Assembly: GCA_902492755.1 (NCBI GenBank) | Contig: CABUNB010000005.1 | Span: forward strand, 9,665-73,664 | Origin: an uncultured Collinsella sp. | GTDB lineage: Bacteria; Actinomycetota; Coriobacteriia; Coriobacteriales; Coriobacteriaceae | Reading direction: 5' to 3' | DNA length: 64,000 nt | In this document: positions 44,693 to 52,417 of the stretch, piece after piece | Position numbering within the stretch: the first letter of the stretch is position 1 | Layout: each line of letters begins with the position of its first letter | Made by a program: the position numbers and the translations under genes | The notes under the pieces: model-generated | What the model saw: only the letters and a program-made list of their open reading frames with translations | Told to the model about the DNA's origin: nothing | Database searches by the model: none

Positions 44693-45028
44693 TCAAATAA
44701 GATCACCGCCATCTTGCATAAACGACGCCATGTTAAGGTGCCTGATGCCATCCCTCTCCTGCAATAGAGGATCAAGCGTGAACAAGTAGCGCGGATAACC
44801 ATCCCTGATGTGGTCGAACGGCCTGTACTCGCGCTCCTCGACGCCTCTGTCGGCAATCGACATAGAGACCTGGATGTAGGCGTAAGCATTGCGCCTACGA
44901 GCGATGAAGTCACACTCGAGCTTCCCAATACGGCCCACAGAAAGCTCATACCCGCGCGATGCAAGATAGAGGTAGATCTTCACGTCGGTATATACGCAAG
45001 ATGCGCCCCCTTTTTTCTCAGCGTCCAT
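44693..45028 (-). pseudogene. DUF4143-type ATPase, C-terminal fragment
   Basis: 111 codons without the ATPase part. The sequence ASRGYELSVGRIGKLECDFI, AYAYIQVSMSIADRGVEERE and FDHIRDGYPRYLFTLDPLL matches the C-terminal (nuclease-fold-like) part of DUF4143 AAA proteins, ending GIRHLNMASFMQDGG. The N-terminal two thirds are absent and the first 20 codons do not match. It lies just beside guaA-like sequence 1; another such fragment lies at 58655 beside the repeat copy. Confidence 0.65.
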
Positions 45029-45082
45029 TTCATCAGTTATGGGGGTGCTTTTTTACATTTTATAAAAAAGCGTACCGATAAC

Positions 45083-45094
45083 TTATTCCCACTC
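45083..45094 (-). other. guaA 3'-end-like sequence 2 (possible att remnant)
   Basis: Minus strand reads ETEWE-stop (GAGTGGGAATAA). A T-rich hairpin (GCTTTTTTAT...GTAAAAAAGC) and AGTTATGGGGGT follow on the same strand, the latter also found beside sequence 3. Confidence 0.45.
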
Positions 45095-45720
45095 AGTTTC
45101 GAAAATCGAATGGTTTTGAAGTTTCGAAAGCGGCAGGGCACCATGCATAAGGGCATGTTGGGATCCGCACCAGTAAAGCAGGAATTGACTCACGCGAGAA
45201 GGCGCCGCCCCGTCGCCTCGATGCGTGCGACAGGCAGATTAGGTTTGGGGAGTAGAACGGCCCTTGCGCGAGGCGTGAATTGTAATCGATAAAGCCGAGC
45301 TTTGAGAACATGCGGTTTATCTCGTCGAACGTTGAGTCAACAGGGGCTTGCGCCCCGTCGGCCGACTTGGCGACGCCCATGTCCATGATGCCGGGCACAA
45401 GTGTGAATGCGCCACGTGGAGGCGAAGGGGTCACCCGAAAGGTTGATGGTAAGCGAGCACCAGAGGTCAAGGTGGTCCTCGCCTTCCGGGTTTGTGAGGT
45501 CGAGGGCGAGTGCCCCTCCCTCGGTCGCGTACAGCGGCGGCAGGCACTCGGCCAGCTCCTCAGTCATAAGCGCTTGCATGTCCGTCTCCCCTCCAGGCCA
45601 CGTCGGACCCCTAGAATCTTCGCCCCGCGGGCAAAGCCTCGGCGCGCCCCATGGCATCTCGGCTTTGCCCCCTGCAATGTCGCGCAGCGGAGACACCACC
45701 TGAGACGGATGTCGATGCAT
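45093..45720 (-). pseudogene. Frameshifted gene remnant, family unknown
   Basis: Two overlapping minus-strand frames appear to be one broken gene. The first (from about 45580) reads MTEELAECLPPLYATEGG and DLWCSLTINLSGDPFASTW; near 45410 the plausible continuation shifts to a frame reading FTLVPGIMDMGVAKSADGAQ and STFDEINRMFSKLGFIDYNS. I do not recognise the family. The remaining part of 45029-45958 holds no other gene I can support. Confidence 0.3.
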
Positions 45721-45958
45721 CGAACCCGAGACCGGGCGCGGCGGCGGGGAGCCTCTCGCGCGAACAATCTGCTCGATCCTGCCGCACCCATCTTAAAAAA
45801 GTTCGAAAAACGTTCAATCGTACGACATCCGTCGAACAGTCGGGGGTACACACCACTACAGAAGGCCCACGGAACGGGGGGCGAGATGGTCGGCGACGGG
45901 TTCAAGGCACTCTCCGGCCCCACGCTCCGCTAGGGAGGGCGTCGGGAGGGAGGCCGTA

Positions 45959-46420
45959 ATGGGTGAGAAGGACGAGCGGCCGGAGCGGGTGTTCCCCGGC
46001 AGGACAGACCCGTGGTTCATAGCGGCCATGGTGATTGTGGCGGGCGGTTTATCCGCGGCGTGTATCGCGTGTTTCCTGAGCTCGAGTCCCGCGCTCCTAT
46101 GGGGCTGGTTCGCGCTGCTGCCCGTCCCGGCCCTCGTGGCCCTGGCCGCCCTTCCCGTCCGCAGCAACCGCCTCGAGCTCTACGGCGACCGCCTCGTCGT
46201 CGTGTACGCTAGGATGCGTTCGGTGATACCCTACGCCCACGTGCGGGGCGTCCGGCGCACCAGGACGCTCTGGGCGGGGACGGCCAACTCGCTCGACCGC
46301 GTCTATATCGAGGCGCCCTACGACGGCGACGCCATCGTCTCGGTGACCGACAACGATGCCCTCGTGGCAGAGCTCGAGCGTAGGTGCGGCCTGCGGCCCG
46401 GCTGCGAACAAGGCAACTAG
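45959..46420 (+). CDS. PH domain-like (YyaB/bPH) membrane protein
   Basis: 153 residues. Two adjacent membrane helices (about 20-42 and 47-65) are followed by a small beta domain (NRLELYGDRLVVVYARMRSV, then IPYAHVRGVRRTR) that fits bacterial PH-like domains. GGGAGG precedes the ATG. The protein is probably membrane-anchored with the PH-like domain in the cytoplasm. Its partner is unknown. The gene overlaps the next frame and has a high GC content typical of this part of the mosaic. Confidence 0.75.
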   Translation: MGEKDERPERVFPGRTDPWFIAAMVIVAGGLSAACIACFLSSSPALLWGWFALLPVPALVALAALPVRSNRLELYGDRLVVVYARMRSVIPYAHVRGVRRTRTLWAGTANSLDRVYIEAPYDGDAIVSVTDNDALVAELERRCGLRPGCEQGN

Positions 46421-46847
46421 CTTCGCAGGGCGGCTATCAGCGACTTGCTGCTCATCGTCATATCACGACGGCCAATTCTGGGTCGGGCTGGCGGAGCACG
46501 TCGAGGACGGAAGGTACGGCGTCGCCCGCATCGTCTTCGGCGCGGAGCCGTCCGATGAGGAGATTCTGCGATTCGTTACAAGCGAATGGGAGAAGCTCTC
46601 GTTCTTCGGCGACAAGGCCACTGAAACAAGCAAGCCCGCGAAGAACCCCAAGCGGCGCGCTCGCGAGGCGGCGAAGGCCCTTAAACGGCCCGCTGTGAGC
46701 ACCAAGGCACAACAGGCGCTCGCGGCACAGCGGGAAGCGATGAAGCGGGAGTCGGCTCAAGCAAGAAGTCAGCGTCGCGCGGATGAGGCGGAGGCGCGCT
46801 TCGAGCAGCGGAAGTTGAAGCGCAAGCAGAAACATCGCGGGCACTGA
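46356..46847 (+). CDS. YjdF-family (DUF2992) protein, probably 5'-truncated
   Basis: From about residue 35 onward the product matches YjdF: YHDGQFWVGLAEHVEDGRYG, VARIVFGAEPSDEEI, then a very basic tail (EQRKLKRKQKHRGH). YjdF proteins are controlled by riboswitches in Firmicutes and their function is unknown. The first 30 codons overlap the PH-domain gene and do not match, and no start codon lies at the normal position, so the true 5' end has been lost or replaced. The same 16-codon tail recurs alone at 57937. Confidence 0.55.
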   Translation: MPSWQSSSVGAACGPAANKATSFAGRLSATCCSSSYHDGQFWVGLAEHVEDGRYGVARIVFGAEPSDEEILRFVTSEWEKLSFFGDKATETSKPAKNPKRRAREAAKALKRPAVSTKAQQALAAQREAMKRESAQARSQRRADEAEARFEQRKLKRKQKHRGH

Positions 46848-47055
46848 TCGCCATTTGCAGCAAGGCAAACCATATACAGCAGCGGCGCCAGTTCCACTTG
46901 AAGCCGACGCCGCGCAGACGCTAATGGTGACGGCTATGCACGGGCACGGTCGCGCCACCGCACTTCACAGCTTGTTTCTCAAGTATTTGGGACGCACACG
47001 CGGCGTTCAAAAATGCGGAGCGACTCCGCATGGCTCGAGACTGAGCCGAGGTGCC

Positions 47056-47505
47056 CTACTTCTCGCCCTCCAGCAGCCCCACGATACGGTCGATGTCGAC
47101 GGCAAAGCGAGGCCTTCCCTCGCGCTCGTAGCGGTCGAGGTATGCCTGGCACTCGGAGACAATGCGCTTGGTGTTGCCGTCGATGATGCGCTGGAGCGTC
47201 TCGTAGTAGGCCGAGCCCTCGGTCCTAAAGCGGCGCTGGTAGGCCTTGGTTATGGGGAACATCTTGATGTAGTGGATGCCGTGGCGGCAGCCGGGGCGCG
47301 TCGTGGGGCGGGGTGGCAACGCAAAGTACTGGTCTTTGGGCACGTTAGGGGCGATGTTGGAACGCAGCGGCACGGCGAAGTCCCTGCGCTTCCCGCGGAA
47401 ACGCAGCCTCACCACCACGATGCAGGGGCGATTGTGCTTAAGCATGAGCTCGCGGTCGCCCTCGACGAGGTCGAAGAAATCCTGAGAGATGGATACGATC
47501 TTCAT
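47056..47505 (-). CDS. Possible ToxN/AbiQ-type toxin (type III toxin-antitoxin candidate)
   Basis: 149 residues. A basic core (RPCIVVVRLRFRGKRRDFAV, PLRSNIAPNVPKDQYFALPP) and the later YIKMFPITKAYQRRF are reminiscent of ToxN/AbiQ endoribonucleases, which cut RNA and are neutralised by a repetitive antitoxin RNA. The similarity is at the level of overall pattern, so the family call is tentative. The upstream leader (47506-47700) has a promoter-like sequence and two hairpins but no obvious tandem repeats. It stands alone on the minus strand between segments. Confidence 0.45.
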   Translation of the reverse strand: MKIVSISQDFFDLVEGDRELMLKHNRPCIVVVRLRFRGKRRDFAVPLRSNIAPNVPKDQYFALPPRPTTRPGCRHGIHYIKMFPITKAYQRRFRTEGSAYYETLQRIIDGNTKRIVSECQAYLDRYEREGRPRFAVDIDRIVGLLEGEK

Positions 47506-47700
47506 CGGTTACGCCCCCTTCATACGAAGCGGGGCCCGCATCGCTGCAGGCCCCTACAGGTGGGCGATATTCTACGCCTTGCGGCACCCCGTCGCCCACG
47601 GAGGTCAAACGTACACGTAAGCCGTACTCTGAAAGCCGCGGCTTCCGGCAAGTAGTTTATACCACGAAAGGTCGCTTTCAATGCGCATAGCTCGCAAAAT
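47506..47700 (-). promoter_or_regulatory. Structured leader with promoter upstream of the toxin-like gene
   Basis: Minus strand: TTGAAA and TAAACT spaced 16 bases (about 47650-47680) fit a promoter. The transcript would contain a stem GTGGGCGA/TCGCCCAC (47560-47567 with 47592-47599) and a GC-rich hairpin (47531-47554). The latter could be a terminator between an RNA and the toxin-like gene. Confidence 0.4.
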
Positions 47701-47770
47701 AACACTCGCTGGGCCGTCACCCCTGACCGTTACCCTCCAATCTTCATTGAAGTCAGCAGGTCAATTCATA

Positions 47771-47821
47771 TAGTCATGGGGGTTTATCCTGAAGGAAATC
47801 AAATTTATACCCCCATAACTA
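47771..47821. terminator. Hairpin beside guaA-like sequence 3
   Basis: TAGTCATGGGGGT and ACCCCCATAACTA pair (one mismatch) around an AT-rich loop. On the minus strand it lies right after the EWE-stop at 47831, where a guaA terminator would be. Confidence 0.5.
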
Positions 47822-47830
47822 AGGAATTTT

Positions 47831-47842
47831 CTATTCCCACTC
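47831..47842 (-). other. guaA 3'-end-like sequence 3 (possible att remnant)
   Basis: Minus strand reads TRALVIEWE-stop, the closest of the five to a normal guaA ending (IEWE). No further guaA sequence lies upstream on that strand. The stretch 47843-47991 holds nothing else recognisable. Confidence 0.55.
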
Positions 47843-47991
47843 AATGACTAGAGCCCTGGTGTAATTGGCTGGATCACCGTTCCGGGAACCGGTATCGACC
47901 TACCTGTCCGCCAAGCTCCTTCTTCAGCTCCAGCCTAGTATCTGACTCGCGCCGTTATAAGCGAAAACCGAAGAGATGCATCTTAGCCAAG

Positions 47992-48011
47992 AAATAAGGT
48001 TAGCCTTATTT
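47992..48011. promoter_or_regulatory. DtxR/IdeR-like operator
   Basis: AAATAAGGTTAGCCTTATTT, an 8-4-8 palindrome. Its TAAGGTTAGCCTTA core matches the DtxR/IdeR consensus TTAGGTTAGCCTAA at 12 of 14 positions. A second perfect inverted repeat (AGTTAGA-TGGC-TCTAACT, 48034-48051) follows before the methyltransferase start. Confidence 0.55.
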
Positions 48012-48068
48012 TACTGTATGATTCGTGTGTTATAGTTAGATGGCTCTAACTGTTTGGGGGCGATAGCC

Positions 48069-48698
48069 ATGCACGAACGCAAGGGCTTCTGGGACAAGAA
48101 TGCCGGTCGATACGACCGTTTCATGCGAAACGACCGGGCGGCGTATGAGAAGATGTATGGACTGATCAGGCCGGTAGTGAAAGCAAAAACCGTGCTGGAG
48201 GTTGCCACCGGCACGGGGCTTATCGCAAAGAGCATCGTGAATGCGGCGGCGCACATCGAGGCTACGGACGCTTCTGCAAAGATGATCCTTGAAGCAAAAC
48301 GGGACAATCAATCCGCAAAGCTGCACTTTTCCGTACAAGATATGTTCCGCCTGCCCTATGCACAGAAGTCCTTCGAAGTGGTGATCGCGTCCAACGCGCT
48401 TCACATAGTGCCGCATCCAGAAAAGGCCCTGCAAGAAATCAGGCGGGTGCTGAAGGACGACGGCGTGCTCATCGCGCCAACCTTCACCCACGCGGGAAAC
48501 TCGGTTTCCGGCAAGGTAAAAGCCTTTTTCATGAGTATGGCAGGATTCCCCCTCCACAGCAGGTGGACAAGCGAGGAATACCTGTGTTTCCTGCGTCAAA
48601 ACGGCTGGGCGGTGCAGAAAAGCGCGGTGCTAAAGGCCTCGTTCCCATTGACCTATGCGGAATGCACGAAATCGGAGGGGCCAGATGTCGTTCTTTGA
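48069..48698 (+). CDS. Class I SAM-dependent methyltransferase
   Basis: 209 residues. The SAM-binding motifs are standard: VLEVATGTGLIAKSI (motif I), IEATDASAKMI (post-I acid), FEVVIASNALHIV and LQEIRRVLKDDGVLI. It resembles the UbiE-like small-molecule or lipid methyltransferases. ATG 48069 follows GGGGGCGATAGCC. The substrate is unknown; the DtxR-like box upstream suggests iron control. It overlaps the next gene by 14 bases. Its codon use (AAA, GAA-rich) is less GC-biased than the PTS locus, suggesting a different origin from its neighbours. Confidence 0.85.
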   Translation: MHERKGFWDKNAGRYDRFMRNDRAAYEKMYGLIRPVVKAKTVLEVATGTGLIAKSIVNAAAHIEATDASAKMILEAKRDNQSAKLHFSVQDMFRLPYAQKSFEVVIASNALHIVPHPEKALQEIRRVLKDDGVLIAPTFTHAGNSVSGKVKAFFMSMAGFPLHSRWTSEEYLCFLRQNGWAVQKSAVLKASFPLTYAECTKSEGPDVVL

Positions 48699-48954
48699 CA
48701 ACACCCGCAAGCCCGTGGGCCTCGGCGGAAAACTTATGGTTGCCATGATGAATCTGGGCCACAGCCCTGTGGCGCGGTGGGGACTTCGATTTCTACAACT
48801 TGCAGCAAACGCCAAGGTGCTGGATTGCGGTTGTGGCGCGGAAGTAAGGGTATCAAGCACGGGCGTTTTTGCATCCACCCTGCACATGGCGATAGGCATG
48901 ACGGTCATAGCGGCTGTGCTGGCGGCGGCACTTATGACAGTTTTTATTCACTGA
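48685..48954 (+). CDS. Truncated methyltransferase fused to a membrane segment
   Basis: 89 residues from ATG 48685 (GGAGGGG upstream). The first 55 residues (MSFFDNTRKPVGLGGKLMVA, then NAKVLDCGCG) match the start of a class I methyltransferase up to the glycine-rich motif. The remaining residues form one membrane helix (MAIGMTVIAAVLAAALMTVF) from an unrelated protein. The best explanation is a large internal deletion joining two genes in frame. Probably not functional. Confidence 0.6.
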   Translation: MSFFDNTRKPVGLGGKLMVAMMNLGHSPVARWGLRFLQLAANAKVLDCGCGAEVRVSSTGVFASTLHMAIGMTVIAAVLAAALMTVFIH

Positions 48955-48965
48955 GGAAGAAACCT

Positions 48966-49796
48966 ATGAAATGTAAAATTGAGAAAAACACCGTGCAAGA
49001 GACGCTGATCCTCCCGCTGTATTCCCGGAAGCTGTGTACGGAGCTGTACCCGAACCTTTATAGGGATGAAACAGCGGTTCGTCTGCTCGACCAAATCGAC
49101 TACGACTTTTCAGAGGCAGAGAAAAACTCCCGCAGCCTGATGCAGCGCTTTGGTGCGCTGGAGGTGGCCATGCGGCAGAGTGACCTTGCTTTCGAGGTGC
49201 GGGATTACCTGGAAGGCCATCCCAATGCGGCGGTGGTCAATCTGGGCTGCGGGTTGGACAACACCGGCAGAACCTGCGACAACGGTAGATGCAAGATCTA
49301 CAATCTGGACTTCCCGGATGTGATTGCCTTGCGGCAGCAGCTACTGCCCGCCGGGGATCGGGAACAAAATATCCCCTGCGACCTGAAAGACACCGCATGG
49401 TTTGGCAAAATCGATGCCTCCGGCGGGGCGGTGTTCTTTGCCTCCGGGGTGTTCTATTACTTTCTGACCCAGCAGGTCCGGGAACTGGTGCGGGAGATGG
49501 CGGACGCTTTCCCCGGCGGTGTGCTGGTCTTTGATGCTGCCAATCGGACAGCAGTAAAGATGATCGCAAAAACATGGCTTAAGACTGCAAAAATCAAGGA
49601 TGTGGGGGCATATTTTGCGGTTTCGGATGCCGCCAAGGAAATCGGCACGTGGGACAGCCGTCTGCAGGTCACAAGTCGCGGCTATATGCTGGGTTATAAC
49701 GATTTGAGAGACCCTTCTGTCAGCGGCTTTTTCCGGTTTCTCGCAAGGGTCGGTGACAACGGGATGAAAATGCAAATCGTGAAAATAAGATTTTGA
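48966..49796 (+). CDS. Leucine carboxyl methyltransferase-like (LCM/PF04072) SAM methyltransferase
   Basis: 276 residues. The pattern LYSRKLCTELYPNLYRDETA, VVNLGCGLDNTG, IYNLDFPDVIALRQQLLP and ASGVFYYFLTQQVRELVREM is characteristic of the PF04072 family of O-methyltransferases, which methylate carboxyl or hydroxyl groups of small molecules or polyketide-like products. ATG 48966 has GAGGAAG upstream. It is the last gene of the unit behind the DtxR-like box and ends at the 49811 terminator. The substrate is unknown. Confidence 0.85.
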   Translation: MKCKIEKNTVQETLILPLYSRKLCTELYPNLYRDETAVRLLDQIDYDFSEAEKNSRSLMQRFGALEVAMRQSDLAFEVRDYLEGHPNAAVVNLGCGLDNTGRTCDNGRCKIYNLDFPDVIALRQQLLPAGDREQNIPCDLKDTAWFGKIDASGGAVFFASGVFYYFLTQQVRELVREMADAFPGGVLVFDAANRTAVKMIAKTWLKTAKIKDVGAYFAVSDAAKEIGTWDSRLQVTSRGYMLGYNDLRDPSVSGFFRFLARVGDNGMKMQIVKIRF

Positions 49797-49810
49797 GAGA
49801 CAAAAATGCA

Positions 49811-49857
49811 AAAGACAAGCACTTCTTGCCGCTCAATTGGCAAGAAGCGCTCGTCTT
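49811..49857. terminator. Bidirectional terminator
   Basis: Near-perfect 20-bp stem (AAAGAC...CTTCTTGCC with GGCAAGAAG...GTCTTT) between the convergent methyltransferase and ROK kinase genes, with T-runs on both sides. Confidence 0.85.
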
Positions 49858-49891
49858 TTCTTAACGCGTTGTATGGCGGAGAGAGCGCAAG

Positions 49892-50776
49892 TTACGCGAG
49901 CGCCCTTCTTGCCAGCTCGGCCGCGCCGAGGATTCCTTGGTCGCCGCCGCAGCCCGGGGCGCAGATGTAGCTCTCCATGTCCTTAAGCTCGGCGGTCTGG
50001 ATGTAGCCACCCAGATATTCGAGGGTCTTCTTGCGGACGATGCCGTAGAGCTGCTCCTGGTGCATCACGCCGCCGCCGAGGACGATGCGGCGAGGCGAGT
50101 ACATGAGCACGAGGTTCGCGCACATCTGCCCCAGATAATCCCCCTCGAGCGCCCACACCTCATCGTTGTCCGCGAGCTCGGCCGCGGGCTTTCCCCAGCG
50201 CGCGGCAATGGCGGGGCCGGAGGCGAGGCCCTCGAGACAGCTCGCGTGGCTCGGGCAGACGCAGCGTCCCTCCTCGGTGGGACGGGTCCTTACCAGCATG
50301 TGGCCGGCCTCGGGGTGCAACATGCCGTGAAGGAGCTTGCCCGCGCACATGACGCCCGCGCCCACGCCGGTGCCGATGGTCACGTAGACGGCGTCCTCGA
50401 GCCCCTTGCAGCAGCCGAAGACCACTTCGCCGAGGCAGGCAACGTTCACGTCCGTGTCGTAGGCCACCGGAATCCCGAGGGCGTCGGCGAACGCGGCGCG
50501 AAGACCATGGCCTCGCCACGCGAGCTTGGGCGTCTGGAGGATGGAGCCGTAGCGCTCGTCGTTGGGGTCGACGCAGGTCGGGCCGAAGGCGCCGATGCCC
50601 AACGCGTCCACATCGCGGGCGGTGAACCACTCGATCATCTGCGGGACGGCCTCGGCGGGCGTAAGCGTCGGGGTCTCCATACGGTCGAGGACCTCGCCGT
50701 CGCCGGACACCACGGCACAGACCATCTTGGTCCCGCCGGCTTCGAGGGCGCCGAGCCTCATTTGCTTTTCGCTCAT
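49892..50776 (-). CDS. ROK family sugar kinase (fructokinase-like)
   Basis: 294 residues. The phosphate-1 motif ALEAGGTKMVCAV, the IGIGAFGP-like sugar loop (LGIGAFGPTCVD), the ATP loop TIGTGVGAGVM and the zinc-binding ROK signature (HPEAGHMLV, CVCPSHASCLEGLASGPAI) are all present. The N-terminal GALEAGGTK and length fit the fructokinase (GmuE/ScrK-like) branch of ROK. It probably phosphorylates free fructose in the cytoplasm. It is the last gene of the LevR-PTS-GH172 operon, 79 bp after the GH172 gene. Confidence 0.88.
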   Translation of the reverse strand: MSEKQMRLGALEAGGTKMVCAVVSGDGEVLDRMETPTLTPAEAVPQMIEWFTARDVDALGIGAFGPTCVDPNDERYGSILQTPKLAWRGHGLRAAFADALGIPVAYDTDVNVACLGEVVFGCCKGLEDAVYVTIGTGVGAGVMCAGKLLHGMLHPEAGHMLVRTRPTEEGRCVCPSHASCLEGLASGPAIAARWGKPAAELADNDEVWALEGDYLGQMCANLVLMYSPRRIVLGGGVMHQEQLYGIVRKKTLEYLGGYIQTAELKDMESYICAPGCGGDQGILGAAELARRALA

Positions 50777-50855
50777 GTGATCCTCCTTACAAAGGGACGC
50801 CCGCAGTCATGGTCAACCGCGGGCGCCCATAACGTTGGCTTGTTTCGAGGCGACC

Positions 50856-51980
50856 CTACCTGGGCACGCGGTCCTGCCTTGCGGCAAACGGGGCGAGCAC
50901 GGCGTGCGGCTCGCTTTGGTACCAGTAGGCGACGGTGGAGATGTCGTCCTCGCGCTCGTAGAGCTTGATGTCGTCGTTGCCGAGGTCCTGGAACGTCACG
51001 CGCAGGTCCTCCTTGAACGAGATCGGGTCGGGAAGGTGCCACCTGTAGAGGCCGTGCCTGGGCAGCGCGTCGTCGTTGGTCGCGAGCATCGGGTTCGGGT
51101 TCGGCTTGCCCGCGCTGAAGCGGTCGCGCGTGGCGTCGCGCGTCGAGCGGTACGGGTAGCCGGCGAACAGCGTGTTGAAGCACTGCGCCTCGGGCAGCGC
51201 GTGGGGCGGCCTGTCGAGGAAGGCCCAGGCACCGCCGAAGTAGTCCTCGGCTCCCGTCGAGGTGACCGTGGGGAACTCCTCGTCGCCGTCGAGGAAGAAC
51301 TTCATCTCGCCCTCGCCCCACCAATAGCGCTCCAGGGCGCACAGGGCCATGTAGGTGCCGACGTAGTAGCCCTTGCCGCGCACGCCGTCGAGCACGGTGT
51401 AGTCGACGCCCCTGCGGGTGCTGCGCTCGCGGTTAAAGCGGGCGTGGAAGTACATGGCGTCGTCCGGCACGTCGGTGAGCGCGTAGTTGAACGTGTAGAA
51501 GATGTACTTAATGAACCCGGGGTGCTCGCTCGTAAGCGTGACCTTGGCGTGCTTCCTGAAGGGCATCTCGAAGTAGCAGTTCATGCCGCCCGTCGGGTTC
51601 ACGCAGATGGGCATCGAGTTGACGATGGCGCGCTCACCGAAGCCGTTGCAGAAGAAGTCGCCGACAGGGCACTCGACCGAGGGGGTCTCCTCGTCGTCCC
51701 AGTAGAAGCGCAGCACGAGGTCGCGCATGACGAAGCTGCCGGCGGCGGTCTTGTCGGGGACGGTCATCCAGATGTGGCGGATGATGCCGGGGCCCTCGAT
51801 GTCCGCGAGCGTGATGGTCTCGCCGGACTCAAGGGGCACGCAGCACGAGCCCTTGCGGCCGACGCCGAGGTGGCTGGCCGACATGGCGGCGCGGCCCTTC
51901 TCGCCCGTGATGTTCTCGGGGGTGATGGCGCGGCTTTCCTCACCGCCGTGCATCCACACGTCCTTAAGGAACTCTCTCAT
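50856..51980 (-). CDS. GH172 (DUF2961) glycoside hydrolase
   Basis: 374 residues. The family pattern is clear: GPGIIRHIWMTVPD, LVLRFYWDDEETPSVECPVG, DFFCNG, NCYFEMPF, and the acidic motif TSTGAEDYFGGAW, whose Glu is a likely catalytic residue. GH172 members act on alpha-D-fructofuranosides, difructose anhydrides or D-arabinofuranan-type linkages. No signal peptide is visible, so it acts in the cytoplasm on imported substrate. It lies between the PTS EIIA gene and a ROK kinase, which favours fructose-containing disaccharides or dianhydrides over arabinan. Confidence 0.88.
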   Translation of the reverse strand: MREFLKDVWMHGGEESRAITPENITGEKGRAAMSASHLGVGRKGSCCVPLESGETITLADIEGPGIIRHIWMTVPDKTAAGSFVMRDLVLRFYWDDEETPSVECPVGDFFCNGFGERAIVNSMPICVNPTGGMNCYFEMPFRKHAKVTLTSEHPGFIKYIFYTFNYALTDVPDDAMYFHARFNRERSTRRGVDYTVLDGVRGKGYYVGTYMALCALERYWWGEGEMKFFLDGDEEFPTVTSTGAEDYFGGAWAFLDRPPHALPEAQCFNTLFAGYPYRSTRDATRDRFSAGKPNPNPMLATNDDALPRHGLYRWHLPDPISFKEDLRVTFQDLGNDDIKLYEREDDISTVAYWYQSEPHAVLAPFAARQDRVPR

Positions 51981-51992
51981 CGTCGACCTCCT

Positions 51993-52391
51993 CTATTCGT
52001 CGTCTTCGCACTCGGCGGAACTGGCACCGTTCACGTAGACGATCTGCTGGCGCGCCTCGTTGACGAGGGCGTCGAAGTCGAGTTTCTCGTCGGGGCGCGC
52101 GAGCACGACCGTCATGGCGAGCGGGAGGTTGACACCCGCAATCACGTGGATCCGGTCGGAGGCGAAGCGGGAGAAGCGCTGGTTCACGCTGCCGCCGAGC
52201 GCGTCGGTGAGGACGACGACCTCGTCAGTGCCCGAAAGAGCCGCCTCGACCGCCGCGTCGAGCCCCTCGCCGTTGTCGTTCACGTAGGCGCACACGGCGT
52301 TGACGGCGTCGCCCTTACCCGTAAGGAACTCGAGGGTGTCCTTGAAGCCCTGGGCGAGAAGGGAATGGCTCGCCACAACTATCTTTCTCAT
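51993..52391 (-). CDS. PTS EIIA component, mannose/fructose/sorbose family
   Basis: 132 residues starting MRKIVVASHSLLAQGFKDTL, with the phosphorylated His at position 9 in ASHS. Then VVVLTDALGGSVNQRF and VNLPLAMTVVLA are typical of EIIA-Man. It receives phosphate from HPr and passes it to EIIB. The gene lies 27 bp after EIID and 13 bp before the GH172 gene. The C-terminal acidic tail is unremarkable. Confidence 0.9.
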   Translation of the reverse strand: MRKIVVASHSLLAQGFKDTLEFLTGKGDAVNAVCAYVNDNGEGLDAAVEAALSGTDEVVVLTDALGGSVNQRFSRFASDRIHVIAGVNLPLAMTVVLARPDEKLDFDALVNEARQQIVYVNGASSAECEDDE

Positions 52392-52417
52392 TGATTCACC
52401 AATCTCTTGGGTCGAAG

